Part shown: positions 10,840 to 22,927 of the stretch, piece after piece
Layout of the letters: every line of letters begins with the position of its first letter
Position numbering within the stretch: the stretch's first letter is position 1
DNA from: Isochrysis galbana
Taxonomy: Eukaryota; Haptophyta; Isochrysidales; Isochrysidaceae
Direction of reading: 5' to 3'
NCBI GenBank assembly: GCA_018136815.1
Contig: CM030937.1
Coordinates: forward strand, 1,538,253-1,602,252
DNA length: 64,000 nucleotides
Notes under the pieces: generated by a model
What the model was told of the DNA's origin: nothing
Database searches by the model: none
Seen by the model: only the letters and a program-made list of their open reading frames with translations
Position numbers and translations under genes: made by a program

Positions 10840-12010
10840 CTGCGTGAACAACAACACGATCCCTGTAAACTACGAGGTCAGGGCGTGCAAGCCACTCCGC
10901 ATGCCGGAGACGATTCAATCTCCCCACAAGCTGATGATTCACGGCAGCCTCCGCGGTTGCAAAGGCTGGCGCATGGAAGCCGCCCAAGGGGCCCCGCCCA
11001 CGCACCGATTTTGCGTCTGTGAACAAGAAGCGGCCAAGCGCCGCGAGCGCAACGAAGCCTTTATTTAAGACCAACCCTCCAACCCTCGCCCCAAGTCGGC
11101 GCACGAGGCGACGAGGCGTTGGGCAAAGGCCCGCCTAAGCAATGTTCGCGCTTCTCACGACAAGGCCTCTGCCTCAGGAACAAGCGAGGCGTCCGTTGCA
11201 ACCTATCCCATGACATCCCGGGAGCGTGGATCGAAAACAAATGCACCATCCGCTGCCGCCTCCATCCGCACAAGAAGATCCCGGGAGTCTGTTTGAACGG
11301 CCCAGCTTGTCTTTTCCTTCACCCGGAGTGCGCCCTCGCCCTAGTGGCCCGCGCCAATGCACTAACAATCGGGCTCGTGTTGCTCCGAACTATGGAGTGG
11401 AGAACGCCCCCGCGCCCCAGGCTCACATTCGACTCCACTTTCGGGTACCCAGGTGAAGGGCCCGTTACGATCGCGACCTACAACCTGAACGGCATTAAAG
11501 GCGCTCCTGAACCGGCCGGTCCACGCCAAAGCCCTCCAAGCTAAATGGACCCTAAATTACCTAAACGCAAGGAAAGCGATCTGGAAAAAAGCGCTAGCTG
11601 GGGAGAGGGGCAGTCCTCTCCACAATCCCGTGTAAAACACTTACGAAGAGCCTCATGGGTAACCCGGCGCTCCCGACATTTTGGAAGGAAGCCCTCAGAA
11701 ACTTTAGAGACTTAGACATTCAGCCCTCGTTCCTGACGCGCGAAGGCGCACTCTCGCAACCCATTTGGCACAACCCGCACTTGCGCCCCCTCCCAATATT
11801 CGAGCCTCTTGGGCGCGATTGTGGGAGCACCTACACGCGAACATGGTGCATAATATGTTCAAAGAGAACACTACAATGGAGCCGTACACTAGGGAAGACT
11901 TGTTGCGGGTAGGGGGAACACCCCATGCGACGCGCTCTATTCTTAGAGCGCGCCTCCTCACATGCAAAGAGGAGCGTCCCAGACACACTCTATTCTTAGA
12001 GCGTGTCTCC
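10840..12010 (+). mobile_element. Internally deleted non-LTR (LINE) retrotransposon remnant
   Basis: The plus frame 11119-11544 encodes two CCCH-type zinc-finger-like clusters (CSRFSRQGLCLRNKRGVRC...H, then CLNGPACLFLH). It continues into VTIATYNLNGIKG, the first motif of an APE-type LINE endonuclease. The endonuclease stops at once. The DNA then resumes with sequence resembling the C-terminal part of LINE ORF2, such as ALPTFWKEALRNFRDLDI and, in the next frame, ARLWEHLHANMVHNMFKE. Stops and frame changes separate the pieces. The element therefore lost most of its endonuclease and all of its RT core. Three consecutive hairpins lie at its right end (11931-12008). Confidence 0.65.
11931..12008. 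repeat. Three consecutive hairpins
   Basis: Hairpin 1 is CGCGCTCTA-TTCT-TAGAGCGCG (11931-11952, 9-bp perfect stem). Hairpin 2 is CTCCTC (11954-11959) pairing with GAGGAG (11969-11974). Hairpin 3 is AGACACACTCTA-TTCT-TAGAGCGTGTCT split as arms at 11981-11992 and 11997-12008, 12 bp with one A-C mismatch. Hairpins 1 and 3 share loop and inner stem but have different, compensated outer stems. Confidence 0.8.
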
Positions 12011-12284
12011 CCTTCCGCCCCTCTCCCCCGGTTCCCTCGCATGCAGCTCCAGCCGGGATCCCTTCCTTCCCTCCTTCCGTGAAACCCCAGCGGTTCCTTT
12101 TGTTCCCTCGGCCCGCGAGGCTCGGAGCCCCCCCGCGCTCGCCCCTTGTTTCTCCCCCATCCGACGCCCGGCTCTCCCCTTCGTTCCATTAGTCTTTCCT
12201 CTGTTCCTAGATTTTCCCCGTGTTTTCTTTCCCCGTCGTCCCGGTTTGTTTTTTACCCTCGTCCTCTTGTTTCTGGCGCGCTCG

Positions 12285-12520
12285 CCCGGAAGCACCCCCT
12301 CGTGTTGTCTCTGGTGTGCTCCACTCCGTTCCACTCGCTGTCATGTCTCCCGATCCCGCTCTCACACCATGTAACAGGACCTATCAAGGCGCTTCCTCAC
12401 CCCCGTCGCGCCCTCCCTCTCCCTCCACACACCACACAACCCAAGCCTCACAACAGCCTCACCCAGTCCACACATCCACCAACACAACCACCTCATTCTC
12501 ACCTCACTCGCCACAAGACT
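12285..12520 (+). repeat. Dispersed repeat R3, copy 2
   Basis: Second copy of the 6805-7047 repeat, same orientation. Confidence 0.8.
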
Positions 12521-13483
12521 GCTCCGCTTATATTGAACATCTCCCAGAGGTCTTCAAACACGAGGGCCATACAATTAATAAAACAAAATTCCTGGATTCT
12601 TGGGACGTCGTGGTGGACCACGCGAAGCACATACTCGAGAAATCATCCGAACGCCCACCGCCCGACGCCGGAGAAAAAACTCGCCGGGCGGGCGCAAGCT
12701 CCCCTCGCACGTCGGAAGAAACCGAAAACGAGGAGATTAGAGTCTCCGACGATGATGCCGCAAGGCGGGGGGTGAGGGAGTGGGAAGGGAGAGGGCGTGG
12801 CTACAAAAGTGAGCCCCAGTGCCAGTGCCAGTGCCGAGCGCGAGGCGAGAATATAAAAAAAATCGATTGATATAATTTGCGTGAGAACCTCCATTAGCAT
12901 TAGCTTGAGAATGGAATATAAAAATCAGTCCCGTTGTACACGTTGTATAGTTTGATCGGTTTAAATAATGACCTCGTGCACTTTACGGAGTGTAAAAATA
13001 AAAAGTGTTCGCATGGTCCTCTTTCGACGGAAAGCGACCTTGGGGGGGGGGGCGGGGGAGGGAGCGTGCCCCCCCCCCGTGCGAACCAACTATGAAGATA
13101 GTTGTAGCCAGCATCTCCAAAGTTCAAAGGATTTTTTGGCGGATCCTACGCAAATCCACCCATAATACTACACGCACAAGCACACGTACACAACATGCAC
13201 ACTCAGAATCACATGTAAAGATGGTGGCGGTAGACGCCTAGCACGCTCGAATCGAGCATGGCAAGCAAGCCTCACACTCCGTGAGCTAGCTTCACGTGGC
13301 TACAAGGCACCCGACTGCCGGCAAATGATGGCGGGAAATGAGCTTGCCTTAGGGGGAGCGGCCTATAGAATGATGTGCGTAATACCCTTGCGAACAGCAG
13401 GAGCGGCGCAACGCAGAACAGATCGTAGCCCACGTAGAAACCACGGCGGGCACGTTTTCGGCATTGCCACTCTGGGTCGTGGC
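12521..13483. other. Gene-free segment with one hairpin repeat end
   Basis: No supported gene. Contains a CAACTAT-GAAG-ATAGTTG palindrome (13087-13104) preceded by a C-rich, gcgaac-ended stretch like the ends of the hairpin-terminated repeats, and GCTCGA-A-TCGAGC near 13228. A G-rich run lies at 13039-13060. Confidence 0.5.
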
Positions 13484-16400
13484 CTATGCTGGCACGTCGA
13501 GCGACTGCGGCGGTTCATCACCGCCCTCTATGTCGTCTCCGCCTCCATTGTGCAGGTGCTGTTTGGACGCCATTAAGATGAAGATCTGCTCGAGTGTGCA
13601 CTGAGTAACGGAACACTCCGAGATGCCAAACTCGCCACGCGCGTCGGCAAGGACCCCGAAAATGCTCGACAACGAGGCGGCACGTTGTGGCACCGTCAGA
13701 GTCATTGCTGGAAGCTCGAGCTCTTCTAGACGTGCGCCGCAGCGCTCCTCGATGAATTGTTGCAGCTTGGGCGCTTGAAGTAGCGCGTCCGGGGCGAGGC
13801 GCAGATCAAGCTTGAAGCCTTGGCCGTAGCGCGTCTTGAGCGTCTGTATTGGGCCGATGCACCGTAGGACGCCATCGACCATGACACCGATACGGCCGCA
13901 AAGTGCCTCGCACTCTTCCATGGAGTGCGTGGTGAGGACGGTGCAGCAATCGCGAGTGCGGCGCTTTATGACCGCCCACAAGAAGCGCTTGGACGCAGCA
14001 TCCATCCCAGAGGACGGCTCGTCGAGCAGCACTAGGGAAGGCCGGCCGACGAGGGCAATGCCCACGCAAAGCTTGCGCTTATTGCCTCCCGAGTATGTTC
14101 CAGCGGGCTTGTCGGCAAAGGAGAGGAGATCGAGATCACGCAGCAGCTCATCCACCTCAGCCTCTATTCGGCGCGCAGGTAAGCCCTTGATACGCGCGTA
14201 CATGCGTAGCGTCTCGCGACCTGTCATCAAATCCTGCAGTGCGTCGTGCTGCGGGCAATAGCCGACAAGGCGCCGTATGCGGCGCTGGTCGCGCCGTGAT
14301 GACATCCCATGGAGCAGGGCATCGCCCTTGCTAGGGGCTACGGCCCCTGTGAGCATGGCGAACGTTGTCGACTTGCCCGCCCCATTCACGCCGAGGAAAC
14401 CAAAGCACTCGCCATTCTCGACGCGTAAGCAGAGGTCGGCGACGGCCAGCTTCCCGCCAAAGGCCGCGCTCCCGTAGCGCTTCCTTAAGTGCCGGAGCAC
14501 GAGCGGCGGCGCGTGGGCGGAGCTCTCGCCTTCCTCTCCCTCGGATGCGTCTACGGCAGCGCGCTCGGCGGCGACGGAGTCGTCCTCGAGGGCGCTGAGC
14601 GCGGTCGCCGAGTCGATGCTGCGCGTTCTCCGCATAGGAATGGGCGGAGCACAGTCGGAGAACATGGTCAGGCACGGGCCGATGGTTTGCAACACCAACG
14701 TCAGAATGGTGCACACGACCCCTTCAGCTAGGAGGAAGGTGGCGGGCCGACCGAGATTGCTCCAGCTAAAGAGTTCTTCCTCCTGGCTCACGCCGAAGGA
14801 TTGGACGAGATGACGCGTGGCTAGGGTAAGGAAGGCTTTGCCCAGGCAGTAAGCCGGCGCCAGGTTGTAGAGTGGGCGGATGAGGTCATTGAGATGTTGC
14901 GTCTTTGGTATGTTCATCAGGATGAAGTCTGCAATGAGAAGCCCGAACCCGGACAAGAAGTGCAGCGTCATCATGGAGATGAGCGCGCTCGATGCAGAGC
15001 GATAGAAGAAGGAGGCCAACGATGAAAAGGGCAACGTGGCGAAACCGAAGAGCGTGAGCATGGCCACCGTGGCATGCGTCGATTCCGGCGAGCCGGTGAA
15101 TTCCTTCCGCTCCATGGCGAGGAAGGCGCCCATCGTGCAGCAAACCACCATCGCATACATGAGGGCATCCCAAGTCCACGAGGCTAGCCAGTAGGTTACG
15201 CCCGAGGTACCAGCAACCATCTGCAGCTGCTTGGAGCCTGAGCCGCGCTCGGTGACAAGCGGTGAGACAAATGATGCCGCCGTAAAAGCAAATGGGATCA
15301 TGATCATGATGGCGACGAAAAGCGACGAAAAGGCGGAGATCTGGTCCTCTTGGTAATGAGTCGCCGGCAACGACTGAGCGGAGTTTGCGATGGATCCCGC
15401 GCCATGCGTGGCGCGTGAGTACAAGTTGTTAAACAGCGAGTTGATCAGCGTCGGTAGCGCGTGCGTGGACGTCGCGTTGAAGCCAAGCGTCACCACGTGG
15501 CGCTTGCCATCGTCTCCATTGAACGGGTTTGGGAGCTCCCACGGCACCTTCAACCGGGATTCAGCATACGCAACCGGATGTTTGTTGTCGGGGTGGAGCA
15601 GCAGAAAGGCGCTCAGATTTTGGGCAACAGCAGGGAAAGTGTCGGCGCACGGCTGCTGCTGCGCGTAGAGTGATCTTGGCGAAGTGTCGATCTCCCACCC
15701 GTTTGCCGCGAGCCGCGTCACCTGGGCGTCGGTGGGCCTATTCTTTGCTGGGAGCAGTCGGTGTCCGATGCGGGGTGCGAGGGCTTCAGCCGGATTGGCG
15801 AAGGAGAGGCGCGGCTGATCAAACGCGATCAGCATGCCGAGCAGCATGAGCGCGAACAATATGAGCAGTACGGGGAAGAGTAGAAGGCATGCGGTGGTGA
15901 TGGGGGAGCGCTGCGCCGAAATGCGTCGTTTGTTGAAGAGGGACACGAACTGAGAAACAAAGAGCCTGCAGTCCTCGCCGACAGCGTGAAAGCATTCGAC
16001 GGCACGGGTAGCTGGGCGGTGAGCTCGGTGATGACTGCCGTCGGAGCGCAAGCCCGAGGGCGCAAACGGAGTCCGCGTCTCTAGGCGCCGTGAGCCGTCG
16101 GTGCCCGGCCCGGTTGTGCTAGGAGCGTGTGACCCGCTGGTGGTGCGCGATCCAGAGGTCGCCTCGTCGCGCCTGAGCAATGCGTGCATCTGCACGCCCT
16201 CCGCAGCGGACCCGTCCGATTCAGGATATGCGTCACCCTGTGCCCGCGGCGAGAGCGCCCCAAGGGATTCAAGGCCGGAACACGAGCAATTGGCAGATGA
16301 CGCCATGCGCTCAGCGTCGTTGGCCTTGTGCACGAGCTCAGCGGCGTGCAGCCGCTCCAAGCTATTCTCATTGATGGTGAGGAAGACATCCTCGAGCGAG

Positions 16401-19374
16401 GTGCAGGTGACGCCAAAGTCGGAGATGCCCATAGAGGACGCGCCCATCTCAAGCGCCGCTACAAGAGATTGGAAGGCGCGCAAGTCATCGCCAGGGAGAG
16501 AGAGCATCTGCTCCAGTCGCGTGTCCGACTGGAGTCCAGCGGATGGGACGTGTTCTCGGACGAGCTCTAGCGCGGCTGACGCGTCGAACTTCGCTTTCTG
16601 CTTGATGAGCGTGAGGCGATACCCGACACCAAAGTGCGCCTTGAGGAAGAGGACCGAGCCCACACACCGTAACGCACCCTCCGCCATGATGGCTATGCGA
16701 TCGGCTAGGATTTCAGCTTCGTCGAGGAAGTGAGTGGTCAAGATGGTCGTCCTCCCGTCACGCTGTTCGCGCAACAGGGCCCAGATGGCGCGGCGCGAGT
16801 GGGGATCCATGCCTGAGGTGGGCTCGTCGAGGAAGAGCGTGCGCGAGCGGCCAATGAGGGCGATAGCAAGGCAGAGCTTACGCTTCTGGCCACCGGAGAG
16901 GGCTTTCGAGCGCGCGTGCCGTCTGTGCGTCATGCTCATCCTTTCGAGGAGTTCGCTGATGGCGTCCGACGCGGCGTGACCGCTGAGTCCCTTCAGTGCT
17001 CCGTACATCTCGAGGTGCTGCTGCACGGTAAGCACGTCGAATAGCACGTTTTGCTGCGGGCAGACGCCGATCGAAGCGCGGATCTCGGGCATGGAAGTCA
17101 AGATTGAGCGGCCGTCTATGTGCGCGTCGCCCGCATCTGGAGGGATGAGGCCCGTAAGCATCGAAATAGTCGTGGTCTTGCCGGCGCCATTTGAGCCCAG
17201 GAGTGCAGTGATTTGGCCCGAGCGCATTTCGAGGTCGAGCCCATGCACTGCCACGCCACGAGGGTACACCTTTCGGAGGCCGCGCGTCCGCACGGCGCCA
17301 CCATGCCGCTGACCCTCGATCCCGGCGGCATCCAGTGGCTCGAGCCTCTCGATGGCCAGCGGCGGCGGCGGCCGCTCGCCATCGGCTGCTGCTGGTAGCG
17401 GAGCGCCAAGGGGTGCCAATTCGTTCCGTGTGGCGTCGCCCAACCAGTATCCCGGCATCAACACGAACCACGGCTTCCGCTGAATGCCGTATTCGGAGGG
17501 CACCACCTGGTCGAGATACCATGCAAGTCCAGCGTAGAACACCACGTCGAACGCGAGGAGCCCCAGCGTTGCCGACATCGGGAACGGGCCGTCGCTGATA
17601 TTGGCCCACGTGACGCCCTGCTGCGAGCCCTCGTACTTGCTCATCGCCGAGGCTCCAAGGTAGAAGCCCATCGCCGGGAGGAGCGATGCAGCCGCCTTCA
17701 TCCTGGGCAGGCCCTCGATCAGCACGCCCTTCTCCAGGAACAAGTTGTACAGCTGCGAGCTTAGGAAAAAGAGCAGCGGCCCGACGAGCGCCGCCAGGCG
17801 TGCGTTGCGAAAAAATGGCGTGAGCGCCATGGTGAAGCTCATGGAAGAGAGCGCAAAGAGCGAGAAGAGCAGGATAACGATGGACGTAGCCGAGTGCTTG
17901 AAGCAGTAGGGGCCGAGCTCTGCCGCCGAAATGAGGGCGCACAACAGGAAGCTCGTGCCGTGAGTGAGGAGGAGCGAGCCGTAGTACGCGGGCAGCGACG
18001 CGCCGCTCATGAGCAGGTGCTCGCGTAGCTTCTCCTCCTTTTCGAGCACAAGCGCTCGCAACATGCGAGCGAGAGGGATGATGAAGGAGAAGATGACGAT
18101 CAGGCCAATGAGATCGCCGGCAAAGTCGAAAAAAGTGTTGTGGTCATACGCCGGCACGGGAAAAGGCATCGGCCACACCGCCGGCATGTCGCCAGCCTTG
18201 AGCGATGTGTCTCTTTTGATTATGGCCGCGTTGATGGCCACCTGAGCCGGTGGGCCGACCGGGTGAGATGGTACCTGGCGCCTCGCGAGCCTCGCGAGCA
18301 CGGAGTGCGTGCTCTGCGGAAAGGCTCCACAAATCAGCCAGCGTGAACCGTCGCGCCGGACCCCGGCACGAACCCCGGGAGAAGCGCACCTGCACCGAGA
18401 GGAAGCCACTGAGGTAGTATCGACGAAAGCGGTGGTCAAGCCCAAGTGCAAAGCGGCTGTAAAGATCGTCTGTGCTCGGCACCGCACTGCGGTTGAATCG
18501 GAGAGAGTAGCTCCACTTGCCGGGCGAGCCCGGTTTCGGCACGGGCTGGTCGAAAACGACGGCCATCCACGTGTTTCCGGCCCGCTTCGTGTCCTCCAGC
18601 ATCTGCGCCTCGGAGGCGAACCAGCGCGTCTGTACAGGCAGGCGGAGGAGTGGGTGGGGAGGGGGGAAGCGGTCACGTCGCGTGCTTCGGGCCGGCCGCG
18701 GACGGTGACGCTGCCGTGACTCTAACGGAGCCGAACGTGCGCCACCCCGGCCGGCGCCTCACCTCGGGCAACGGATAGTCGAGCGACGAGAGCGTGATGC
18801 CTTTGTAACCCATGACGTCACCCATCAGGTCGGAAATGCCGACACCCTTGGTCAGACGCGTCATGTTCATCAGCTTGAACACCTGGGAGATGCCCGCCCA
18901 CTTGTGAGCATCGGAGAAGGTGGCGTTCATCAGCTCGCGCACCTCCGGTATGTCTGGCGCCACCGCGATGTGGCTTCCGTCGTACGGCGGCAACCTGCTC
19001 CTTCCCTTTGTGAGAGTCGCCGCAAAGTGCGCCGCCAGCAGCCAGAGCGAGAGATCGGGGACGCCTCCCGGGATTCCTTGGGAGAATTTGTGGCTGATCG
19101 GTGCGAACTGCGACGCCGCGCCCACGCCCAGCTCACGCAGTAGGTAGAGCGGCGTGACGGAGAGCTGTGCTGACGAGAGATTCGTGGGGGCAAACGATTG
19201 CTCTCCGTGGCTCTCCACCTCGGAGAGGGAGGCTCCGAGGACGGCGGCGGCGCAGAGGAGCAGGGGCAGGAGGAGCTCGCACACTGACGACAATGGCCGC
19301 TTCAGCTTCAAGCGTAGCTCCTTGCGCCAGAGCAGCGTGAGCAGCTGAGAGAGAGAGGAGGGAGGCACCGTCAT
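13484..19374 (-). CDS. Full-length ABCA-type ABC transporter (three exons)
   Basis: ATP-driven transporter of the ABCA (lipid-handling) subfamily; substrate unknown. Exons on the minus strand are 19374-18763, 18629-18390 and 18241-13484, with introns of 133 and 148 bp, giving 1,869 residues. The layout is TM1 and a large extracellular loop (exons 1-2 and early exon 3), a TM cluster, NBD1, a linker, TM7 and a second loop, a TM cluster, then NBD2. NBD1 has Walker A GSNGAGKTT (about 632), signature LSGGQKRKLC (about 731), Walker B TLFLDEPTSG and an H-loop. NBD2 has Walker A GVNGAGKST (about 1567), signature YSGGNKRKLC (about 1667) and Walker B LVLLDEPSSG. Both ATP sites look intact. Length and order match animal and algal ABCA proteins. 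Exon 2 was found from the 80-codon frame holding LYSRFALGLDHRFRRYYLSG. Confidence 0.92.
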
Positions 19375-19489
19375 CGTGCCGAGGCCCTCGCCCCGACCCC
19401 CGAACCTAACCTCTCTTACGATGGTTCTTCATGTGGATTTCTTTCTATGAAGACGAGAGTCTCTGGCCCGCACACGAGATCGGTTTCTC
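19375..19489 (-). promoter_or_regulatory. 5' flank of the ABCA gene
   Basis: Short unique segment between the ABCA start codon and the CT/GA microsatellite. The core promoter must lie here or within the microsatellite. No specific element is recognised. Confidence 0.3.
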
Positions 19490-20130
<641 letters not shown>

Positions 20131-20469
20131 TTACTCTCTCTTCTCCCGCTGACCTCTTCCATTACTCTTAGAATGGTGACCCCGCACCGGTACTGTACTA
20201 CACGGCCTCGCTTCGCATCGTTGCGGTCTCTCCCGTTTCACTCTTTCACATGTATTACCCTCCTTTCTTTTGAACTCTTCGGGTCTCCGTCGCCACTGGA
20301 CGGCCTCGGCGCACGCCTACTATTTTTCCGGCAGGGGGGGGTACCTACTTTATCAATACCTAATGTTAGACGGTCGTCTCCCTTGCTGCTGGATCTCGTC
20401 GAACAAAAACAAAACAACATGGGGCTCTCGATCGAGTGTTCTGGGTTCTATGTCGGGGGCGACCTTCAA

Positions 20470-21389
20470 GAAAAAAAAACTTCTGAAGATTCGGGGCTAC
20501 TTGCCTACTAGCTATGGGTCACACCTTTGCCTTTGCTACCTACAGCGCCCTTAACTTCCCTCCCTCCACCTCTTCCCCTGCCCCCCTTCTTTCCTTTTTC
20601 TTCGGTTTCCGGGGTCCGGCCTCGGTGCACTACCTGAGGCCTGGTTCGGAGTGTGGGGTACGGGCAGGCCTTTTGAGTTTGTCGATATTGCCGTGTGTGT
20701 CTATCCGTCCATGTCTTGTTTGTTTTTTCTAAGTCCGGGTCCTAATGTCTCTAGTGTCGGTTTTGAGTGGCGTGTCAAAGCTTCAAGTGCTTTGGTTGTC
20801 TTGCTCCTTGATCTCTTCAACTTCAACGGCGTGGGCGATCCCCAGCTTGGTGGTTAGCTCCACTAACTCCGCACTGGGCCTAAGTCCGCCTTTGTCGTTC
20901 TTATTGAAGATGGGTCTCAAGTCGTTCATGTCTATCCTTTTCTTGGGTTGTCTGCCCATGCCCGCCTGGGCGGTTCTCGCCGAATCGGTTTCTCGTGCGA
21001 ATAGGAGTGCTTTGCTCAGCAATGTGTATCTCTCTATGGTTCTTATTAGTACTGATTCTTCCGAAAAAATTTATGCCGTCGTAATGTATCCTATAGAAGT
21101 CCGTGATTATATATCTCCACGCTAATAGGTATAATATACATATCGCTTTCGGGGCGTCTCCTTTCGGGTAGACGAAAAGGTTGTCTATAATTATTTCCTC
21201 TCTGCTTCTTTCTGCCTTTGGTGAGAAGCGTGCGACTGTGTTCAGCTCGCCTAGGATATTAGTTATCCTGGGGCACTCGCCTAGGTGGATCGAGGACTCG
21301 TCCGCCTCCCCACATATGCGGCACGTGTTGTCTCTTCCTGAGAAGAAGTCGCCTATGGTCTCTCCGCGCGCGAAGAAGAGGATGCGCAC
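20470..21389 (-). mobile_element. 5'-truncated LINE: C-terminal zinc knuckle and 3' UTR
   Basis: The minus frame starting at 21387 encodes a C-terminal zinc knuckle CRICGEADESSIHLGEC (C-x2-C...H-x4-C), as in the RT-associated zinc region of non-LTR elements. Then come LYLLAWRYIITDFYRI and, in another frame, GRQPKKRIDMNDLRPIFN. The 3' UTR runs through ggcctgcccgtaccccacac and ends at gaatcttcagaag followed by T9 (20470-20478). The GRQPKKRID word recurs at 58682-58867. The upstream RT is missing, as expected for 5' truncation on insertion. Confidence 0.75.
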
Positions 21390-22425
21390 TGCGGCGCCGC
21401 GCAGTCATGCTCCTGCGCCGCACTACAGCCTCATGCTCCTGAAGATGCAGTGCGAGGAGATCGCGCGGGCATTGCAGACCTCTGTTGAGGCAGCTGCGCA
21501 GGCAGCTGCAGCACGCTCGCCACTGGGAGAGGTTTGCAGCGTGCAGTACGAAGAAGCGCACGAACAAATGAAGGTAGCCAACGATGAATTCTTGGTAGCA
21601 TGTTTGAAGGACGAGGGAGAGCTGGGCGGCATCACCAAGGCTCTGAATATTGACTGTCACACAATCCAACTCCCACTGGACGACGATGGTGCCTTTCGCA
21701 GGGCTGCGCTGCAGGCACTCGTGCACACCGTCGGGGCCGTCTGCATGCTGCACGATGGGTCGCTGCAGATGAAGACGGACGGGCTTGGGTTCACCCTCCG
21801 TGGCGGCTGGGGCGCGCCCTACCCACACGTCAATGCGCCCATCTTCGAAGGCTGGAAGCAGAAGGGATGTGTGCTGACGCTCAACGCTGCAGCACTCTCC
21901 TTGATCAACCACAACACCGCCACATGCGAGCCCTTCATAAGCCTTACCGTCATGAACAAGTCCATCATAAGGCGTCTCTCTTTCGCTGGATTTCGCCACA
22001 TGGAGTCGACGGTGCAGGACAGCACGTGCCTGCAGCTCATCTTCGTTGACTTCCTCTTCAAGTACGACCTGCACTCCCACTTCACATACCACCAAGATCT
22101 TCGGCACGGAAAGTCGGCGGTCTTCACGGCAGTTGTTAAGCTTACAGCAGATGAAAGCAGCCTTCACGTCGCCGGCGCTGCAGCGCCCGCTGTTTTCAAG
22201 GAGATTGGTGACGCCCATGTGCTACTGTCTCGCATGTACCACAGGTCTGGCGCAAGCACTGCTCGCACAGTGCTGGCTGTCTTCTTCTACAAGATCGGCA
22301 GGGAGCGCACGCGTCTGGAATCAGCCGGAGTCGAGACGGACGAACAGCACGAGGAAACGCAGCAGGGTGAAATAGCGGAGGGAGCATGTTCGAGCGACAG
22401 CGACAACAACGTGCCCAGCCTCTGA
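21382..22425 (+). CDS. 2OG-Fe(II)-oxygenase-like protein, orphan
   Basis: No close family is recognised. From this methionine the product is 347 residues. The C-terminal half has the pattern of a 2-oxoglutarate/Fe(II) jelly-roll fold: HFTYHQDLRHG with H237 and D239, a beta-rich segment (AVFTAVVKLTADE), then H287 in SRMYHRSG and R295, followed by TVLAVFF. This is the expected HxD...H...R order and spacing. The N-terminal half has no known domain and the tail is acidic. Methionines at 21358 and 21433 are alternatives. The frame is also open upstream to 21181, but that part is antisense to the LINE fragment, so it is probably not original to this gene. The function as an oxygenase is inferred. 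Confidence 0.6.
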   Translation: MRTAAPRSHAPAPHYSLMLLKMQCEEIARALQTSVEAAAQAAAARSPLGEVCSVQYEEAHEQMKVANDEFLVACLKDEGELGGITKALNIDCHTIQLPLDDDGAFRRAALQALVHTVGAVCMLHDGSLQMKTDGLGFTLRGGWGAPYPHVNAPIFEGWKQKGCVLTLNAAALSLINHNTATCEPFISLTVMNKSIIRRLSFAGFRHMESTVQDSTCLQLIFVDFLFKYDLHSHFTYHQDLRHGKSAVFTAVVKLTADESSLHVAGAAAPAVFKEIGDAHVLLSRMYHRSGASTARTVLAVFFYKIGRERTRLESAGVETDEQHEETQQGEIAEGACSSDSDNNVPSL

Positions 22426-22920
22426 AAATGGGCCCCCCGCTGGCTTCATGTGTTCAGCGCGGGGCTGTTGTGTTGCTGCTGCACTTCCGCTGCTGCGCTT
22501 CCCATGTCCGCATAAGTGAATGAATCAGCTTGAGGATCTTGTATTGAATAGAACGGGTGTGTGCGCGCGGGATTTGATGTGCGCGCGCGGGCTCCGCAGC
22601 TGTATGTGGCGTCGATGCCGCAGTTGGAGTGAAGGAGTGTGCGTGCAGTGCAGGTGCCTGCTTATTTTTTCCGATAACATGGGTGGTGTGCCCCACCACT
22701 TGATCAATTTTGGCTCTCAACTTGCAATCCCACGCGAGCACGATCAACGAGCCACCTTGGCGGGCTACTGGCCGCCCAGCGCGCCCCGTTCACCGTGTCT
22801 TCACCTGCACCTGCAGTTCCTGCACTCTCACCTTCACCTGCACCTTCACTGAAGAAAAAACTTCGGACCAGCACCTTCCCAGTTGGAAATTTTTTTTATT
22901 CTTTGCACATGTCGTTCCTG
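22426..22920. other. 3' flank of the oxygenase-like gene, no gene seen
   Basis: Contains a gcgcgcgggctc/gcgcgcgggattt doublet near 22562-22590 and a cacctgcacctgcag/caccttcacctgcacc cluster near 22803-22850. No coding evidence. Confidence 0.35.
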
Positions 22921-22927
22921 GTGATGC

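Noticed and set aside
16081-17942. Other long frames on both strands inside the ABCA gene
   Set aside because: Shadow frames of GC-rich coding DNA; the ABCA frame carries all conserved motifs.
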